Shown: positions 48,668 through 57,549, counted from the stretch's first letter. The stretch is DNA of 64,000 nt from Synergistaceae bacterium (GCA_016756725.1 JAESII010000004.1:186001-250000); one strand, 5' to 3'. Numbers and translations: made by a program. The notes: generated from the letters alone by a model not told the origin.

Positions 48668-49668
48668 TCCGCCGAGGGGCGCCACCGGGCCTTGTGAACG
48701 TAGTCGCTGTTGATCAGTCCCGGGATGGGCCGTCCTTCCAGCCAGGCCTCGACGGAGTCCAGGGCGCCCCGGACCTCCCGGTGGAGGGCTTCCGGCGTCC
48801 AGGAGGAGATGTGAGGCGTCAGCGTCGCCCCTTCGACGCCGACGAGAGGATGATCGGCCTCGGGAGGCTCGACGGTGAAGACGTCAAGAACGACGAAGCC
48901 GAGATGGCCCTCCCTGAGGGCATTCTCCAGGGCGGCCTCATCAATGAGCGGCCCCCGGGCGCAGTTGACGATGCCCGCTCCGGGTTTCATCAGGCCCAGC
49001 TCGCGCTCGCCGATGAGACCCTCCGTCTCGGAGCTGAGGGTGCAGTGGAGGGAAAGGATGTCCGCTTCGGCCAGAAGGCCGTCGAGGTCGTCGGTGAAGG
49101 TCACGCAGGAGGGCTCGCCGCCGCCGCCGTAGTAGGGATCGTAGACGGAGACGGTGCAGGCAAATCCCTCAAGTCGTCGGGCCACTTCCCGGCCGATGGC
49201 CCCGTAGCCGATGAGCCCCACCTTCTTGCCCCGGAGCTCGCGGCCGAAGAGGTCCGTCGTCGTCCGCTTCAGGCCCAGCCTGATGGCTGACGTCACGAGG
49301 GGATAGCGACGGAGCGAGGTGAGCATGGTCATGACGGCATATTCAGCCACCGTCGACGAATTGGCGCCGGGCACGTAGGTCACGGCGATGCCCCTTTCGG
49401 TGGCGGCGGGCACATCGACGTTGGAGGGCTTGCCGCCGCACTTGGCGATGATGCCGAGGCGGCCGGCGGCATCCATGTCTTCGGCGGTGAAACCGCTGCT
49501 GGACGTGATGATGACGCCGTCGGACAGGACGGCCAGGTCCCGGGCCTGAGCGGCCGTGATGGGGCCGTCGGGGTAGAAGAAACGGACCTCGGCCTTCTCT
49601 CCCAGCGACGCATACCAGGTCTCGGGTCCCTCGGGCTCGATGACGGTGATGATCTTTCTTTCGGACAT
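48664..49668 (-). CDS. D-isomer-specific 2-hydroxyacid dehydrogenase
   Basis: A 334-residue NAD-dependent dehydrogenase. Landmarks are the Rossmann loop GLIGYGAIGREVARRL, the substrate-site AKCGGKPSNVDV and GANSSTVAEYAV, NCARGPLIDEAALENAL with the catalytic R, DVFTVEPPEADHP, and the HIS pair in TPHISSWT. Substrate could be D-3-phosphoglycerate or another 2-hydroxyacid. ATG 49668 has GGAGGTGG upstream. Possibly monocistronic. Confidence 0.88.
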   Translation of the reverse strand: MSERKIITVIEPEGPETWYASLGEKAEVRFFYPDGPITAAQARDLAVLSDGVIITSSSGFTAEDMDAAGRLGIIAKCGGKPSNVDVPAATERGIAVTYVPGANSSTVAEYAVMTMLTSLRRYPLVTSAIRLGLKRTTTDLFGRELRGKKVGLIGYGAIGREVARRLEGFACTVSVYDPYYGGGGEPSCVTFTDDLDGLLAEADILSLHCTLSSETEGLIGERELGLMKPGAGIVNCARGPLIDEAALENALREGHLGFVVLDVFTVEPPEADHPLVGVEGATLTPHISSWTPEALHREVRGALDSVEAWLEGRPIPGLINSDYVHKARWRPSAD

Positions 49669-49967
49669 AGGGGTTCCACCTCCAGGGCGAAATGAGTGAT
49701 GAAAGGAACGGATGACCCCGTCCCCGTTCATTCATCTTCCCCCGGAACGGCCCGGGACACAAGGGACGAGTCCCAGCAAGACGGGAAAGGGCTAGAATGG
49801 AAGAATCCCTGGAACCGGCCCCCTCGGGAGTGCCTCACGATAAATCCGTCCCCTCCCGGCGGTGACAACGATGGACTGAGGCCCCTGGCACCGGTCAAAA
49901 GGGCAACGGGAGCCCCTTGCGGAACGGATAAACAGTGAGTAGAGTTTCCCTTTGGAGGTGTTCCACG
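49669..49967. other. intergenic region, no gene recognised
   Basis: About 300 bases between divergent genes. A TTGCGG (49917-49922) and TAGAGT (49940-49945) pair, spaced 17, is the likely promoter of the S10 peptidase. Several GC-rich inverted repeats are present (for instance GGGC...GCCC near 49901-49916), but no known riboswitch was recognised. Confidence 0.5.
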
Positions 49968-51527
49968 ATGAAAAAACGAAACCGACGGAGCCTGTGGGCC
50001 CTGACCCTTACGGCCCTGATCCTTTGGGTCTCCCCTCTGGCGGCCCAGCCCCTTTCCGAGGAGGAGACCTTCGGACAATCCGACTTCGCCATCGCGGCCT
50101 ACCCGGAAGAGGCCGTCGTCACCCGTCACCGGGGGACCTTCGGAGGCCGTGCCGTGGCCTATACGGCGACGGCCGAGCTGATGCCCCTTTTCGACGGCAG
50201 GACCGGCAACGAGCGAGGGCGCCTCTTCTACGTGGCCTACCAGGCGGAGGGGATCAAGCGCCCCGAAGTCCGGCCCATCACCTTCATCTACAACGGAGGT
50301 CCCGGAAGTCCCTCCCTCTGGCTCCACATGGGCGCCCTGGGACCGAAACGGGCTCCCGTGGCCGACGACGGCCTGACGGCAGCCAGACCCCCCTTCGTCG
50401 CCACCGACAACGGCGAAAGCCTCCTGGACCTGACGGACCTGGTCTTCATCGACCCCATCGGGACGGGCTTCTCCCAGACGACGCCGCCCGGCGACGACGA
50501 GGCGGGACGCGACTTCTGGGGCGTCTGGGAGGACGTCCAGTGGGTGGGCGAGTTCATCCGCCTCTTCCTGAGCCGCCAGGACCGCTGGCTCTCTCCGGTC
50601 TTTCTCATCGGCGAGAGCTACGGGGGGATGCGTTCCTGCGGCCTCGCCTCACACCTTCAGGATATCGGCATCGAACCGTCGGGCATCGTCCTCATCGCTC
50701 CGGCCATCAGCTACGGCGACCTGGAGAGCGACAGCGTCAACGACCGCCCCTTCATCCACGCCCTGCCGACCATGGCGGCGACGGCCTGGTATCACGGCAG
50801 GCTCTCCTCGGCCCTCCAGGCCCTTCCCGTCGAGACCGTTGCCGAGCGGGCCAGGGCCTTCGCCTCGGGCCCCTACCGGGAGGCCCTCTGGCAGGGAGCG
50901 GCCCTGACCGAAAAGGCTCGGGCCGAAATCGCCCAGGGTCTGGCGGAGCTGACGGGCCTTCCCGAGTCGCTTTTTTTGAGGCGCAACCTGCGTCTGGACA
51001 TCGATCGTTTCGCCGGCGACCTCCTCGGAGAGACGAGACGCTTCGTCAGCCTCTACGACGGCCGTCTCACGGGACACGGCTTTGAGTACCGCCTCTGGGA
51101 GGATCCCCTCATGGCGCGGACCGGCACGGCCTTCGTCACCGCCTTCCAGGGCTACCTCCAGCAGGATCTCCAGTACCTCACCGACTGGGGTTACAAACTC
51201 TCCGGCAACGAAGCCTTCCAGAGCTGGAACTGGCTGTCGGGAACGGAAAACGGCTTCCGCGGAAGCCCCAATACCGTCCGGGAGCTGGAACTGGCCATGA
51301 GGCGCAACCCCTGGCTCAAGGTCTTCGTCGCCATGGGCCAGTACGATCTGGTCTGCCCCGCCGACTCCATCACCTACAGCCTGAGCCGCGTCGACCTGGC
51401 CGGAGGGCTCGATCCGATGACCTTCAGGACCTACCCGGCAGGCCACATGATGTACCTCCACGAGGAATCGCTGAAGGCCCTCAAAAAGGATCTGGCCGCC
51501 TTCTACGGCGAGGTCCTCAATCCCTAG
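49968..51527 (+). CDS. serine carboxypeptidase-like (S10) exported peptidase
   Basis: A 519-residue exported enzyme with an N-terminal signal peptide (RRSLWALTLTALILWVSPLAA). The alpha/beta-hydrolase S10 features are intact: oxyanion-hole FIYNGGPGSPSLWLHMG, nucleophile Ser217 in LIGESYGGMRS, late aspartate in MGQYDLVCPADS and histidine in YPAGHMMYLHEE. Extracellular carboxypeptidase activity would feed free amino acids and peptides to the importers. ATG 49968 follows GGAGG. ApbE is next, 19 bases on. Confidence 0.92.
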   Translation: MKKRNRRSLWALTLTALILWVSPLAAQPLSEEETFGQSDFAIAAYPEEAVVTRHRGTFGGRAVAYTATAELMPLFDGRTGNERGRLFYVAYQAEGIKRPEVRPITFIYNGGPGSPSLWLHMGALGPKRAPVADDGLTAARPPFVATDNGESLLDLTDLVFIDPIGTGFSQTTPPGDDEAGRDFWGVWEDVQWVGEFIRLFLSRQDRWLSPVFLIGESYGGMRSCGLASHLQDIGIEPSGIVLIAPAISYGDLESDSVNDRPFIHALPTMAATAWYHGRLSSALQALPVETVAERARAFASGPYREALWQGAALTEKARAEIAQGLAELTGLPESLFLRRNLRLDIDRFAGDLLGETRRFVSLYDGRLTGHGFEYRLWEDPLMARTGTAFVTAFQGYLQQDLQYLTDWGYKLSGNEAFQSWNWLSGTENGFRGSPNTVRELELAMRRNPWLKVFVAMGQYDLVCPADSITYSLSRVDLAGGLDPMTFRTYPAGHMMYLHEESLKALKKDLAAFYGEVLNP

Positions 51528-51546
51528 CGGCAGAAGGAGCCCCCCT

Positions 51547-52569
51547 TTGACGTGGAAACGGTCCCTGCCCATCCTGGCCCTGATCCTCATCGCCGCCGTC
51601 CTCTTCCTCCGCCCCGGAGAGAGGCCCTTCGAAGAGAGACGGGCCTTCCTGATGGGGACGGCCGTCCTTGTCCGCGCTCAGGCCGACGAAGCCGTCCTCG
51701 ATGAAACGATGGCCCTTCTGCGTGACCTCGACCGCTCCCTTTCGGCCCACAGCGAGAGCTCCGAGATCGGAAGGGCCAACGGCAAAAGCGGAACAGAGGT
51801 CTCCCTTTCGCCCCGGACGGCCCGACTCCTCGAGAGGGCTCTCCTCTGGGCGGAGAGGACCGGAGGAGCCTTCGATCCGACCCTCAGACCGCTGACCCGC
51901 CTTTGGCTGGGTGACGGTTTGGAGCATGAACCCCCTTCCCCTGAGGCCGTCGCCGAGGCCCTCCGTCATGTGGGCTGGTCCCGGGTCCGCCTCGACGGGA
52001 AAAAGCTCCTTCTCGAACCGGCCATGGGCCTCGACCTGGGAGGCATCGCCAAGGGCTACGGCGCCGACGAGGCCGTCTCGCTGCTGCGGCACAAGGGCGT
52101 TTCCTCGGCTCTCGTCGATCTGGGCGGCAACATCGTCGTCATCGGCGAGCGACCGGGAGGCGGTCCCTGGCGAATCGGCATCCAGGACCCCCGCAAGCCC
52201 CGGGGCGAACGGCTCGGGATCGTCGAGGTCCGGGACCGTTCCGTCGTCTCCTCGGGCAACTACGAGCGCTTCTTGCTCTGGCAGGGCGAGCGCTACGGCC
52301 ACATCGTCGACCCCGCCACGGGCTTTCCGGCCCGGTCCGACCTCGAAGGCGTCACGGTCCTTTCGGAAAGCTCCCTCGACGGCGACGCCCTGGCGACGGC
52401 GCTTTTCGTCCTCGGCCGCGAGAGGGCCCTCGCCCTGACGGAGGATCTGGAAAGGGACGGGTACGCCTTCATCCTCGTCGGCGCCGACAGGCGGATCGAC
52501 CTCTCCCCTTCCCTGACCGGCCTTTTCCGCCTTGAAGCGGAGGAATACCGCCTTGAAACGGGGCGATAG
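51547..52569 (+). CDS. apbE: FAD:protein FMN transferase
   Basis: A 340-residue ApbE enzyme, membrane-anchored through an N-terminal helix (LPILALILIAAVLFL). It shows FLMGTAVLVRA, ERTGGAFDPTLRPLTRLW, the LDLGGIAKGYGADEA and VDLGGNIVVIG motifs, and HIVDPATGFPA with the metal-site D and the SLDGDALATALFVLG block. It covalently attaches FMN to RnfD and RnfG-type proteins, which are encoded 6-10 kb away. Start is TTG 51547 with GGAG upstream. Confidence 0.93.
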   Translation: MTWKRSLPILALILIAAVLFLRPGERPFEERRAFLMGTAVLVRAQADEAVLDETMALLRDLDRSLSAHSESSEIGRANGKSGTEVSLSPRTARLLERALLWAERTGGAFDPTLRPLTRLWLGDGLEHEPPSPEAVAEALRHVGWSRVRLDGKKLLLEPAMGLDLGGIAKGYGADEAVSLLRHKGVSSALVDLGGNIVVIGERPGGGPWRIGIQDPRKPRGERLGIVEVRDRSVVSSGNYERFLLWQGERYGHIVDPATGFPARSDLEGVTVLSESSLDGDALATALFVLGRERALALTEDLERDGYAFILVGADRRIDLSPSLTGLFRLEAEEYRLETGR

Positions 52570-52927
52570 GGCCGTCGCCCTCCTTCTGGGCCTTCTCCTG
52601 GCCGCCTCTGCGGTGCCCCTCCTCTTCTCCTCCTCGACGGCACCTCGCTGGGCCGTCGTCTACGTCGACGGCAGAGAATGGCGCCGCCTTCCCCTCGACG
52701 GCCCCCTTGAGGAGGTCGAAGTCGTCCTCGAAGGAAGGCGGAGCCTTCTTTCCGTCGGCGAAGGGCGGGCCCGCTTCGTCGAGAGCTCCTGCCCCGACGG
52801 CCTCTGCGTGCACCGCGGGTGGCTCGACGGCCCCGGCGAGACCGCCCTCTGCCTGCCCAACCGGATCGAACTGCGCCTTGAAGGAAAGGACGACAGGGAG
52901 GAGGCCGTCGATGGACAGACCTACTGA
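52553..52927 (+). CDS. NusG domain II-type exported protein
   Basis: A 124-residue protein with an N-terminal helix (AVALLLGLLLAASAVPLLFS) and a small beta domain of the NusG-II (PF07009) type: VVYVDGREWRRLPLD, a CPDGLCVHRGW disulfide-type C-x4-C segment, and ALCLPNRIELRLEG. TTG 52553 follows GGAGG by 9 bases and overlaps the end of apbE. Genes of this type commonly sit beside Gx transporters and Rnf genes; role unknown. Confidence 0.85.
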   Translation: MKRGDRAVALLLGLLLAASAVPLLFSSSTAPRWAVVYVDGREWRRLPLDGPLEEVEVVLEGRRSLLSVGEGRARFVESSCPDGLCVHRGWLDGPGETALCLPNRIELRLEGKDDREEAVDGQTY

Positions 52928-53483
52928 TTCGTCGGGAGCCTCGAGAATTCTCACCGTAGGCCTCCTGACGGGACTATCGCTGACGCTGAGCGTTGCCGAA
53001 AACGCCCTTCCCCTTCCCCTGCCGGGCGTCAAACCGGGACTGGCCAACGCCGTCACCCTGCTGGCCCTTCTGCTCTACGGGCCGAAGACGGCCTGGCCCG
53101 TCCTGATCCTGCGTCTCCTTCTGGCCGGCCTCTTTTCGGGTAACTTCTTCGCCTTCGGCTGCAGCGTCGCCGGCGGCGTGACGGCCATGGCCGTCATGAC
53201 CGGCCTGCTCCGGCTCTTCGGCGACGAGATCTCCACACCGGCCGTCAGCGCCGCCGGAGCCGTGACCCACAACGGAGCCCAGCTTCTTTTCGTCGTGGCC
53301 CTCCTGAAAAGCCCGGCCCTCCTGGCCTACCTGCCCGTCCTCGTCGGCTTCGGCCTCGTCTCGGGGTTGTCTGTGGGCCTTCTGGCGGGGTGGACGGCAG
53401 GGAGGCTCCTTCGGATCAGAGGCGACGGCAGAACCTCCTGTAATGACGGCACTCCCGCCGAACGGCCTCAAAGGGGCCGATAA
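52911..53483 (+). CDS. Gx-transporter/heptaprenyl diphosphate synthase component I-like membrane protein
   Basis: A 190-residue membrane protein with five to six helices. Its family block is LSVAENALPLPLPGVKPGLANAVTLLALLLYG, shortened here, followed by LILRLLLAGLFSGNFFAFGCSVAGG. Annotated variously as Hpre_diP_synt_I or Gx transporter; the latter (an ECF-type S component fold) fits its helices. ATG 52911 overlaps the NusG-II gene, indicating coupling. Ligand unknown. Confidence 0.83.
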   Translation: MDRPTDSSGASRILTVGLLTGLSLTLSVAENALPLPLPGVKPGLANAVTLLALLLYGPKTAWPVLILRLLLAGLFSGNFFAFGCSVAGGVTAMAVMTGLLRLFGDEISTPAVSAAGAVTHNGAQLLFVVALLKSPALLAYLPVLVGFGLVSGLSVGLLAGWTAGRLLRIRGDGRTSCNDGTPAERPQRGR

Positions 53484-53522
53484 TCATCAGGGATTATCCC
53501 CGAAAAAGAGGTGCCATTTGCC

Positions 53523-54377
53523 GTGACGACACTGAGAATTGTCTGCGCCGGGAGCATCCTGAAAGCCCTGGAGAAGGCGGCGGAAGATTTCCGCCGCTCC
53601 CACGGAGACCTTACCTTCCGGTTCGTCTCCGGTGGAAGCGTCGAGCTCGCCCGGGAACTGCTGAGAGGGCAAGAGGAGGCCGATCTCTTCTTTTCCGCCG
53701 ACCACAGCCTTCTGACAGGGTGGTTTCTCGATGGGGGGAAAGCCTCTCTCGTCAGGCCTCTGGTGACGAACGCCAAAGTTCTCGCCTTTCCCCGGCAATC
53801 CCCCTACCGGGAGGAGCTGCGCTGCGGGAACTGGTACGGGCTTCTTGAAAGACCGGGCATCATCCTGGCCCACACGGCACCGGACAACGACCCCGGAGGC
53901 TATCGGACCCTGCTCGTTCTCCGACTCGCTGAGCTCCATTACGATGAGCCGGGCCTCTTCGACCGCGTTTTACGCAACCCCTCCCGCCTCGTCCTCCCGC
54001 CCAGGACCACCCATGCCCTTGTGGACCGCCTCCACGACGAAGGCCGTATCGACTTCATGATCCGTTACCGCTCCTCCCTCCAGGGAGAACGTTACGACTT
54101 CCTCTGCCTTCCGAAAGAGATCGACCTCAGCGACCCGACGATGGCAGAGACCTACGCCAAAGCCCGGCTGGAAATCCGCGGACCCGACGGCCGTCACCAA
54201 ACCGTCTGCGGAGAGCCCATCCTCTACGGGGCAGCCCTCTTGGCCGACAGCTGCGCCGCCGGGGAAGCAAAGGCCTTTCTGGATCATCTGTTCTCCGTCA
54301 GCGGAGGGCAGATCCTTCGTGAATGCGGTTTCGGCACCCTTGATGCGGAAGGGGGAGCGACGGACCGGACCGCTTGA
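53523..54377 (+). CDS. molybdate/tungstate-type binding protein without signal peptide
   Basis: A 284-residue ModA/WtpA-like periplasmic-binding fold (LRIVCAGSILKALEKAAEDF, FVSGGSVELARELLRGQEEADLFFSAD, LVTNAKVLAFP, GRIDFMIRYRSSL). Either GTG 53523 or GTG 53511 starts it. No signal peptide is present, which is odd for such proteins and may mean a cytosolic or regulatory use, or a missed upstream exon. No permease follows it. Next to it is a riboswitch-controlled transporter for probably the same type of ion. Confidence 0.75.
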   Translation: MTTLRIVCAGSILKALEKAAEDFRRSHGDLTFRFVSGGSVELARELLRGQEEADLFFSADHSLLTGWFLDGGKASLVRPLVTNAKVLAFPRQSPYREELRCGNWYGLLERPGIILAHTAPDNDPGGYRTLLVLRLAELHYDEPGLFDRVLRNPSRLVLPPRTTHALVDRLHDEGRIDFMIRYRSSLQGERYDFLCLPKEIDLSDPTMAETYAKARLEIRGPDGRHQTVCGEPILYGAALLADSCAAGEAKAFLDHLFSVSGGQILRECGFGTLDAEGGATDRTA

Positions 54378-54402
54378 CGGCAACGGCAAAGGCCGATAGA
54401 GT
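54374..54402 (+). promoter_or_regulatory. promoter of the riboswitch-controlled transporter
   Basis: TTGACG (54374-54379), 17 bases, TAGAGT (54397-54402). Transcription would begin about 20 bases before the riboswitch. Confidence 0.65.
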
Positions 54403-54427
54403 GTTGCCTCAAGCATACAAGTTCATA

Positions 54428-54532
54428 TGGAGGCCTCCGAGCTCTCCCGTCTAAAGGAGATGATCCCATGACGGCGAGCCGTCGGGTGCAGCTGGAAACG
54501 GCTGTGCCTCCCGTCCGGAAAGGGGGGATACT
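54428..54532 (+). promoter_or_regulatory. probable Moco/Tuco riboswitch
   Basis: The leader holds GCCTCCGAG near its 5' end, a hairpin (GCAGC...GCTGT), then GCCTCCCGTC (54506-54515) and GGAAAGG (54517-54523). The same order and near-identical 3' signature (GCCTCCCGTAT-CTGGAAAGG) is what I recall from the E. coli moaA leader, the type example of the Moco RNA motif. An intrinsic terminator follows directly. Confidence 0.65.
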
Positions 54533-54544
54533 CGCACGTCCGAG

Positions 54545-54577
54545 GCCATTTCTCATGAAGAAATGGCTCATTTTTTT
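54545..54577 (+). terminator. riboswitch expression-platform terminator
   Basis: Stem GCCATTTCT/AGAAATGGC (54545-54553, 54559-54567), 5-base loop, then TCATTTTTTT. It lies between the Moco-type aptamer and the ribosome site of the 54594 gene, so ligand binding would terminate or permit transcription here. Confidence 0.8.
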
Positions 54578-54593
54578 AAAGGAGAGTGGTTTG

Positions 54594-55661
54594 ATGTTTC
54601 GTCATCTGCAACCCCGCCGTCTTGCCCTCGCCGCCGCACTGGTGCTCGCCATCGTGATGGCCCTGCCCGCCTTTGCCGCCTCACCTCGTCTGGTCAAAGA
54701 CCAGCTCGGCCGCGAGGTGGCACTGCCCGAAAAGGTCGAAAGAGTGGTCTGCCTCGAGCACCATGCCCTGGACATCATCCTCCAGCTCCAGGCTGGCGAC
54801 CGCCTTGTCGGTCTCCTTCAGAAATGGGAAAGCCTCCTGGCCGGCGCGGACCGGATCTATCCCCGGCTGAAGGAGCTCTCCACCCCCGGCGACCTCCAGT
54901 CCGTCAACATGGAGGAGCTGCTCAAGCTCGAACCCGATGCGGTCATCATCACCCACTACGCTCCGAAGGAGATGTGGGAACCCATCGAAAAGGCCGGCGT
55001 TCCCGTCATCCTCCTTTCCTTCTACGTGGCCGATCTCGAGGAGGCCTCCAAGCTCAACCCCAACCTCAAAGACCCCGACAAGGCCTACACGGAAGGAATG
55101 AAAGAGGCCGTCCTCATCCTGGGAGAGACACTGGGAGAAGAGGAGCGCGCCCAGGCGCTGGTCACCTTCATCGAGGAGAAGAGGACTCTCGTCGCCCAGC
55201 ACCTGACCGACATTCCCGAGGACAAACGCATTCGCTGCTACATGGCCAACCCCGATCTCCACACCTACGGAACGGGCAAATACACGGGCGTCATCATGGA
55301 CCGGGCCGGCGGCCGGAACGTCGCCGCCGAGATCAACGGCTACCAGCAGGTCAACATGGAACAGATCCTCCTCTGGGATCCGGAGGTCATTTTCGTCCAG
55401 GCCCGCTACGAAAAACTCCTTGACGAGATCAAGGACTCCTCTTCCTGGCAGAAGACCAGCGCCGTCCGCGACGGGAAGGTCTACCTCTGCCCCGAATACG
55501 TCAAACCCTGGGGACACCCCTGCCCCGAATCCTTCGCCCTCGGGGAACTCTGGATGGCCAAGAGGCTCTATCCCGAGGCGTTTGAGGACGTCGATCTGGC
55601 CTCCGTCGTCGAGGAGTTCTACCACACCTTCTACGGCGTCCCCTACGGAGGGAATCACTAG
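54594..55661 (+). CDS. BtuF/FepB-type ABC substrate-binding protein, probably molybdate/tungstate
   Basis: A 355-residue exported class III binding protein. The signal peptide is LALAAALVLAIVMALPAFA. The mature part has the two-lobe pattern with VVCLEHHALDIILQLQAGDRLVGL, NMEELLKLEPDAVIITH, YGTGKYTGVIMDRAGGRNVA, and WDPEVIFVQA. This fold is usual for siderophore, heme or cobalamin uptake, but the riboswitch upstream points to molybdate/tungstate, as in MolA. ATG 54594 follows AAAGGAG. Followed by permease and ATPase genes. Confidence 0.87.
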   Translation: MFRHLQPRRLALAAALVLAIVMALPAFAASPRLVKDQLGREVALPEKVERVVCLEHHALDIILQLQAGDRLVGLLQKWESLLAGADRIYPRLKELSTPGDLQSVNMEELLKLEPDAVIITHYAPKEMWEPIEKAGVPVILLSFYVADLEEASKLNPNLKDPDKAYTEGMKEAVLILGETLGEEERAQALVTFIEEKRTLVAQHLTDIPEDKRIRCYMANPDLHTYGTGKYTGVIMDRAGGRNVAAEINGYQQVNMEQILLWDPEVIFVQARYEKLLDEIKDSSSWQKTSAVRDGKVYLCPEYVKPWGHPCPESFALGELWMAKRLYPEAFEDVDLASVVEEFYHTFYGVPYGGNH

Positions 55662-55685
55662 TCTCCACTGACGCCGTTCAGCCGT

Positions 55686-55712
55686 GCCGGGGCGCTTCTC
55701 CCCGGCTTTTTT
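55686..55712 (+). terminator. internal terminator after the binding-protein gene
   Basis: Stem GCCGGGG/CCCCGGC (55686-55692, 55700-55706) and six Ts (55707-55712). It would lower read-through into the permease gene and favour excess binding protein. Confidence 0.75.
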
Positions 55713-55731
55713 GCTCAGGAGAACAATCGAC

Positions 55732-56751
55732 ATGACCTCAGGAATCAAGCGGAGCACCGTCCGGCATCTTTTCCTCTTCATCGGGCCTCCCCTCGCCATG
55801 CTTCTTCTCTCGTTCGTCGTCGGGCGGTATCCCATCCCCCTCGGCACGGTCTTCAAGATCATGGCGGCCCAGTTTCTCCCTCTCGAACAGGACTGGCCCG
55901 CGACGCTGGAGGCCGTCGTCCTCCAGATCAGGATGCCCCGCATCTTCGGCGCCTTTCTCGTGGGAGCGTCTCTGTCCGCCTCAGGGGCCGCCTTTCAGGG
56001 GATCTTCCGCAATCCCCTCGTCTCTCCCTACATCCTGGGCGTCGCCGCCGGGGCCGGTTTCGGCGCCTCCCTGGCCATTCTGCTCTCTTACGGGACGATC
56101 ATGCTTCACCTTTCGGCCCTCGCCTTCGGCCTCCTGGCCGTCCTGGCCGTCTTCGCCATCAGCCAGAGCCGGGACAGGACGCCGACGCTGGTCCTCGTCC
56201 TCTCCGGAGTCGTCGTGGGGGCCTTCTTTTCGGCTCTGACGTCCATCGTCAAATATGTGGCTGACCCCTTCGAAAAGCTCCCGACGATCATCTTCTGGCT
56301 CATGGGGTCCCTGGGACGGGTGACGCCGGAGATCATCGCCGTTGCCGCGCCTCTCACGGCAAGCGCCCTTCTCGCCCTGGGAGCCATGAGATGGCGGATC
56401 AACGTCCTCTCCCTCGGCGAAGAGGAGGCACTGGCTCTCGGGATCGACGTGAGAAAAGAACGGGGGACCGTCATTTTCCTCTGCACCATCCTCACGGCCT
56501 CTGCCGTCTGTCTCTCCGGCATCGTCGGATGGGTCGGACTGGTCATCCCCCATCTGGCCCGAATGACGGTGGGGCCCGATTTCCGCAAACTCTTCCCCGC
56601 CAGCATCTCCATGGGGGCCTTCTACGTTCTGGCCATCGACAACCTGGCGAGAACCCTCTCACAGGGCGAAATACCTCTGGGAATCCTGACGGCCCTGATC
56701 GGGGCTCCCTTTTTCGCCTGGCTGCTGACGAAAAACAGGGTGGGATGGTAA
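55732..56751 (+). CDS. FecCD-type ABC permease
   Basis: A 339-residue permease with about nine to ten helices. The FecCD/BtuC signatures are RMPRIFGAFLVGASLSASGAAFQGIFRNPL, SPYILGVAAGAGFGA, MGSLGRV, and the C-terminal VGWVGLVIPHLARMTVGPDFRKL. ATG 55732 follows AGGAGAAC. It pairs with the 56751 ATPase, with which it shares a stop/start overlap (TAATG). The transported ion is inferred from the riboswitch, not from this sequence. Confidence 0.88.
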   Translation: MTSGIKRSTVRHLFLFIGPPLAMLLLSFVVGRYPIPLGTVFKIMAAQFLPLEQDWPATLEAVVLQIRMPRIFGAFLVGASLSASGAAFQGIFRNPLVSPYILGVAAGAGFGASLAILLSYGTIMLHLSALAFGLLAVLAVFAISQSRDRTPTLVLVLSGVVVGAFFSALTSIVKYVADPFEKLPTIIFWLMGSLGRVTPEIIAVAAPLTASALLALGAMRWRINVLSLGEEEALALGIDVRKERGTVIFLCTILTASAVCLSGIVGWVGLVIPHLARMTVGPDFRKLFPASISMGAFYVLAIDNLARTLSQGEIPLGILTALIGAPFFAWLLTKNRVGW

Positions 56752-57545
56752 TGCTTCTGGAGATGCGACAGGGGTCCTTCGCCTACGGGAGGGACCGGGA
56801 GATCTTCGGCCACGTCGACCTGACCCTGGAGGAAGGAGACGTCCTCTGCCTGCTGGGGCCCAACGGAGCGGGCAAGTCGACGCTCCTCCACTGCCTTGAC
56901 GGGATTCTTCCCCTCTCCAAGGGGGAAATCCTCCTGTCGGGCAAGCCCCTGGTCCACCTGAGCCGCCGTCAGATCTCGCAGCAGGTCGCCTTCTTGCCCC
57001 AATTCCATAGGACCTCTTTTCCCTTTCGGGTTCTCGACATCGTCCTGATGGGAAGGACGCCTCACCTGGGCTTCTGGACCTCTCCGGGAAAAAGGGACGA
57101 GGACCGGGCGAGGGAAGCCCTCCACGCGCTGGATATCCTCCACCTGAGCGATAGCCCCTACACGCAGATCAGCGGCGGCGAAAGACAGCTTGTTCTCCTG
57201 GCCTCGGCCCTCGTCCAGGAACCACGCCTTCTCCTGCTTGACGAACCGACGTCACATCTCGATTTCGGCAACCAGGCCCGGTTCCTGCAGATCGTGAACC
57301 GTCTGGCCCGCCAGGGGATGGCCATCGTCATGACCACCCATTTCCCCGACCATGCCCTCCTCACGGCCTCAAAGGTCATTCTCCTCAAAGACGGAAGGAC
57401 CCGGGGGGGAGGCGATCCCGTCGAAACCCTGACGGAGTCCCTCATCGGCGAGATCTACGGCATCAAGGTCCGCCTCGTCCACCTGGAAGCGGAGGACATC
57501 CGAACCTGCGTGCCTCTCCTTTCAGCCAAGGCAGGACAGCCCTAA
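56751..57545 (+). CDS. FepC/BtuD-type ABC ATPase
   Basis: A 264-residue ATPase. Walker A GPNGAGKSTLL, a FLPQF Q-loop, signature SGGERQLVLLASALVQ, Walker B LLLLDEPTSHLDFGNQ and the MTTHFPDHAL switch histidine all match the FepC/BtuD branch. ATG 56751 overlaps the permease stop; an ATG two codons earlier is possible. Completes the three-gene importer. Confidence 0.9.
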   Translation: MLLEMRQGSFAYGRDREIFGHVDLTLEEGDVLCLLGPNGAGKSTLLHCLDGILPLSKGEILLSGKPLVHLSRRQISQQVAFLPQFHRTSFPFRVLDIVLMGRTPHLGFWTSPGKRDEDRAREALHALDILHLSDSPYTQISGGERQLVLLASALVQEPRLLLLDEPTSHLDFGNQARFLQIVNRLARQGMAIVMTTHFPDHALLTASKVILLKDGRTRGGGDPVETLTESLIGEIYGIKVRLVHLEAEDIRTCVPLLSAKAGQP

Positions 57546-57549
57546 GGCC

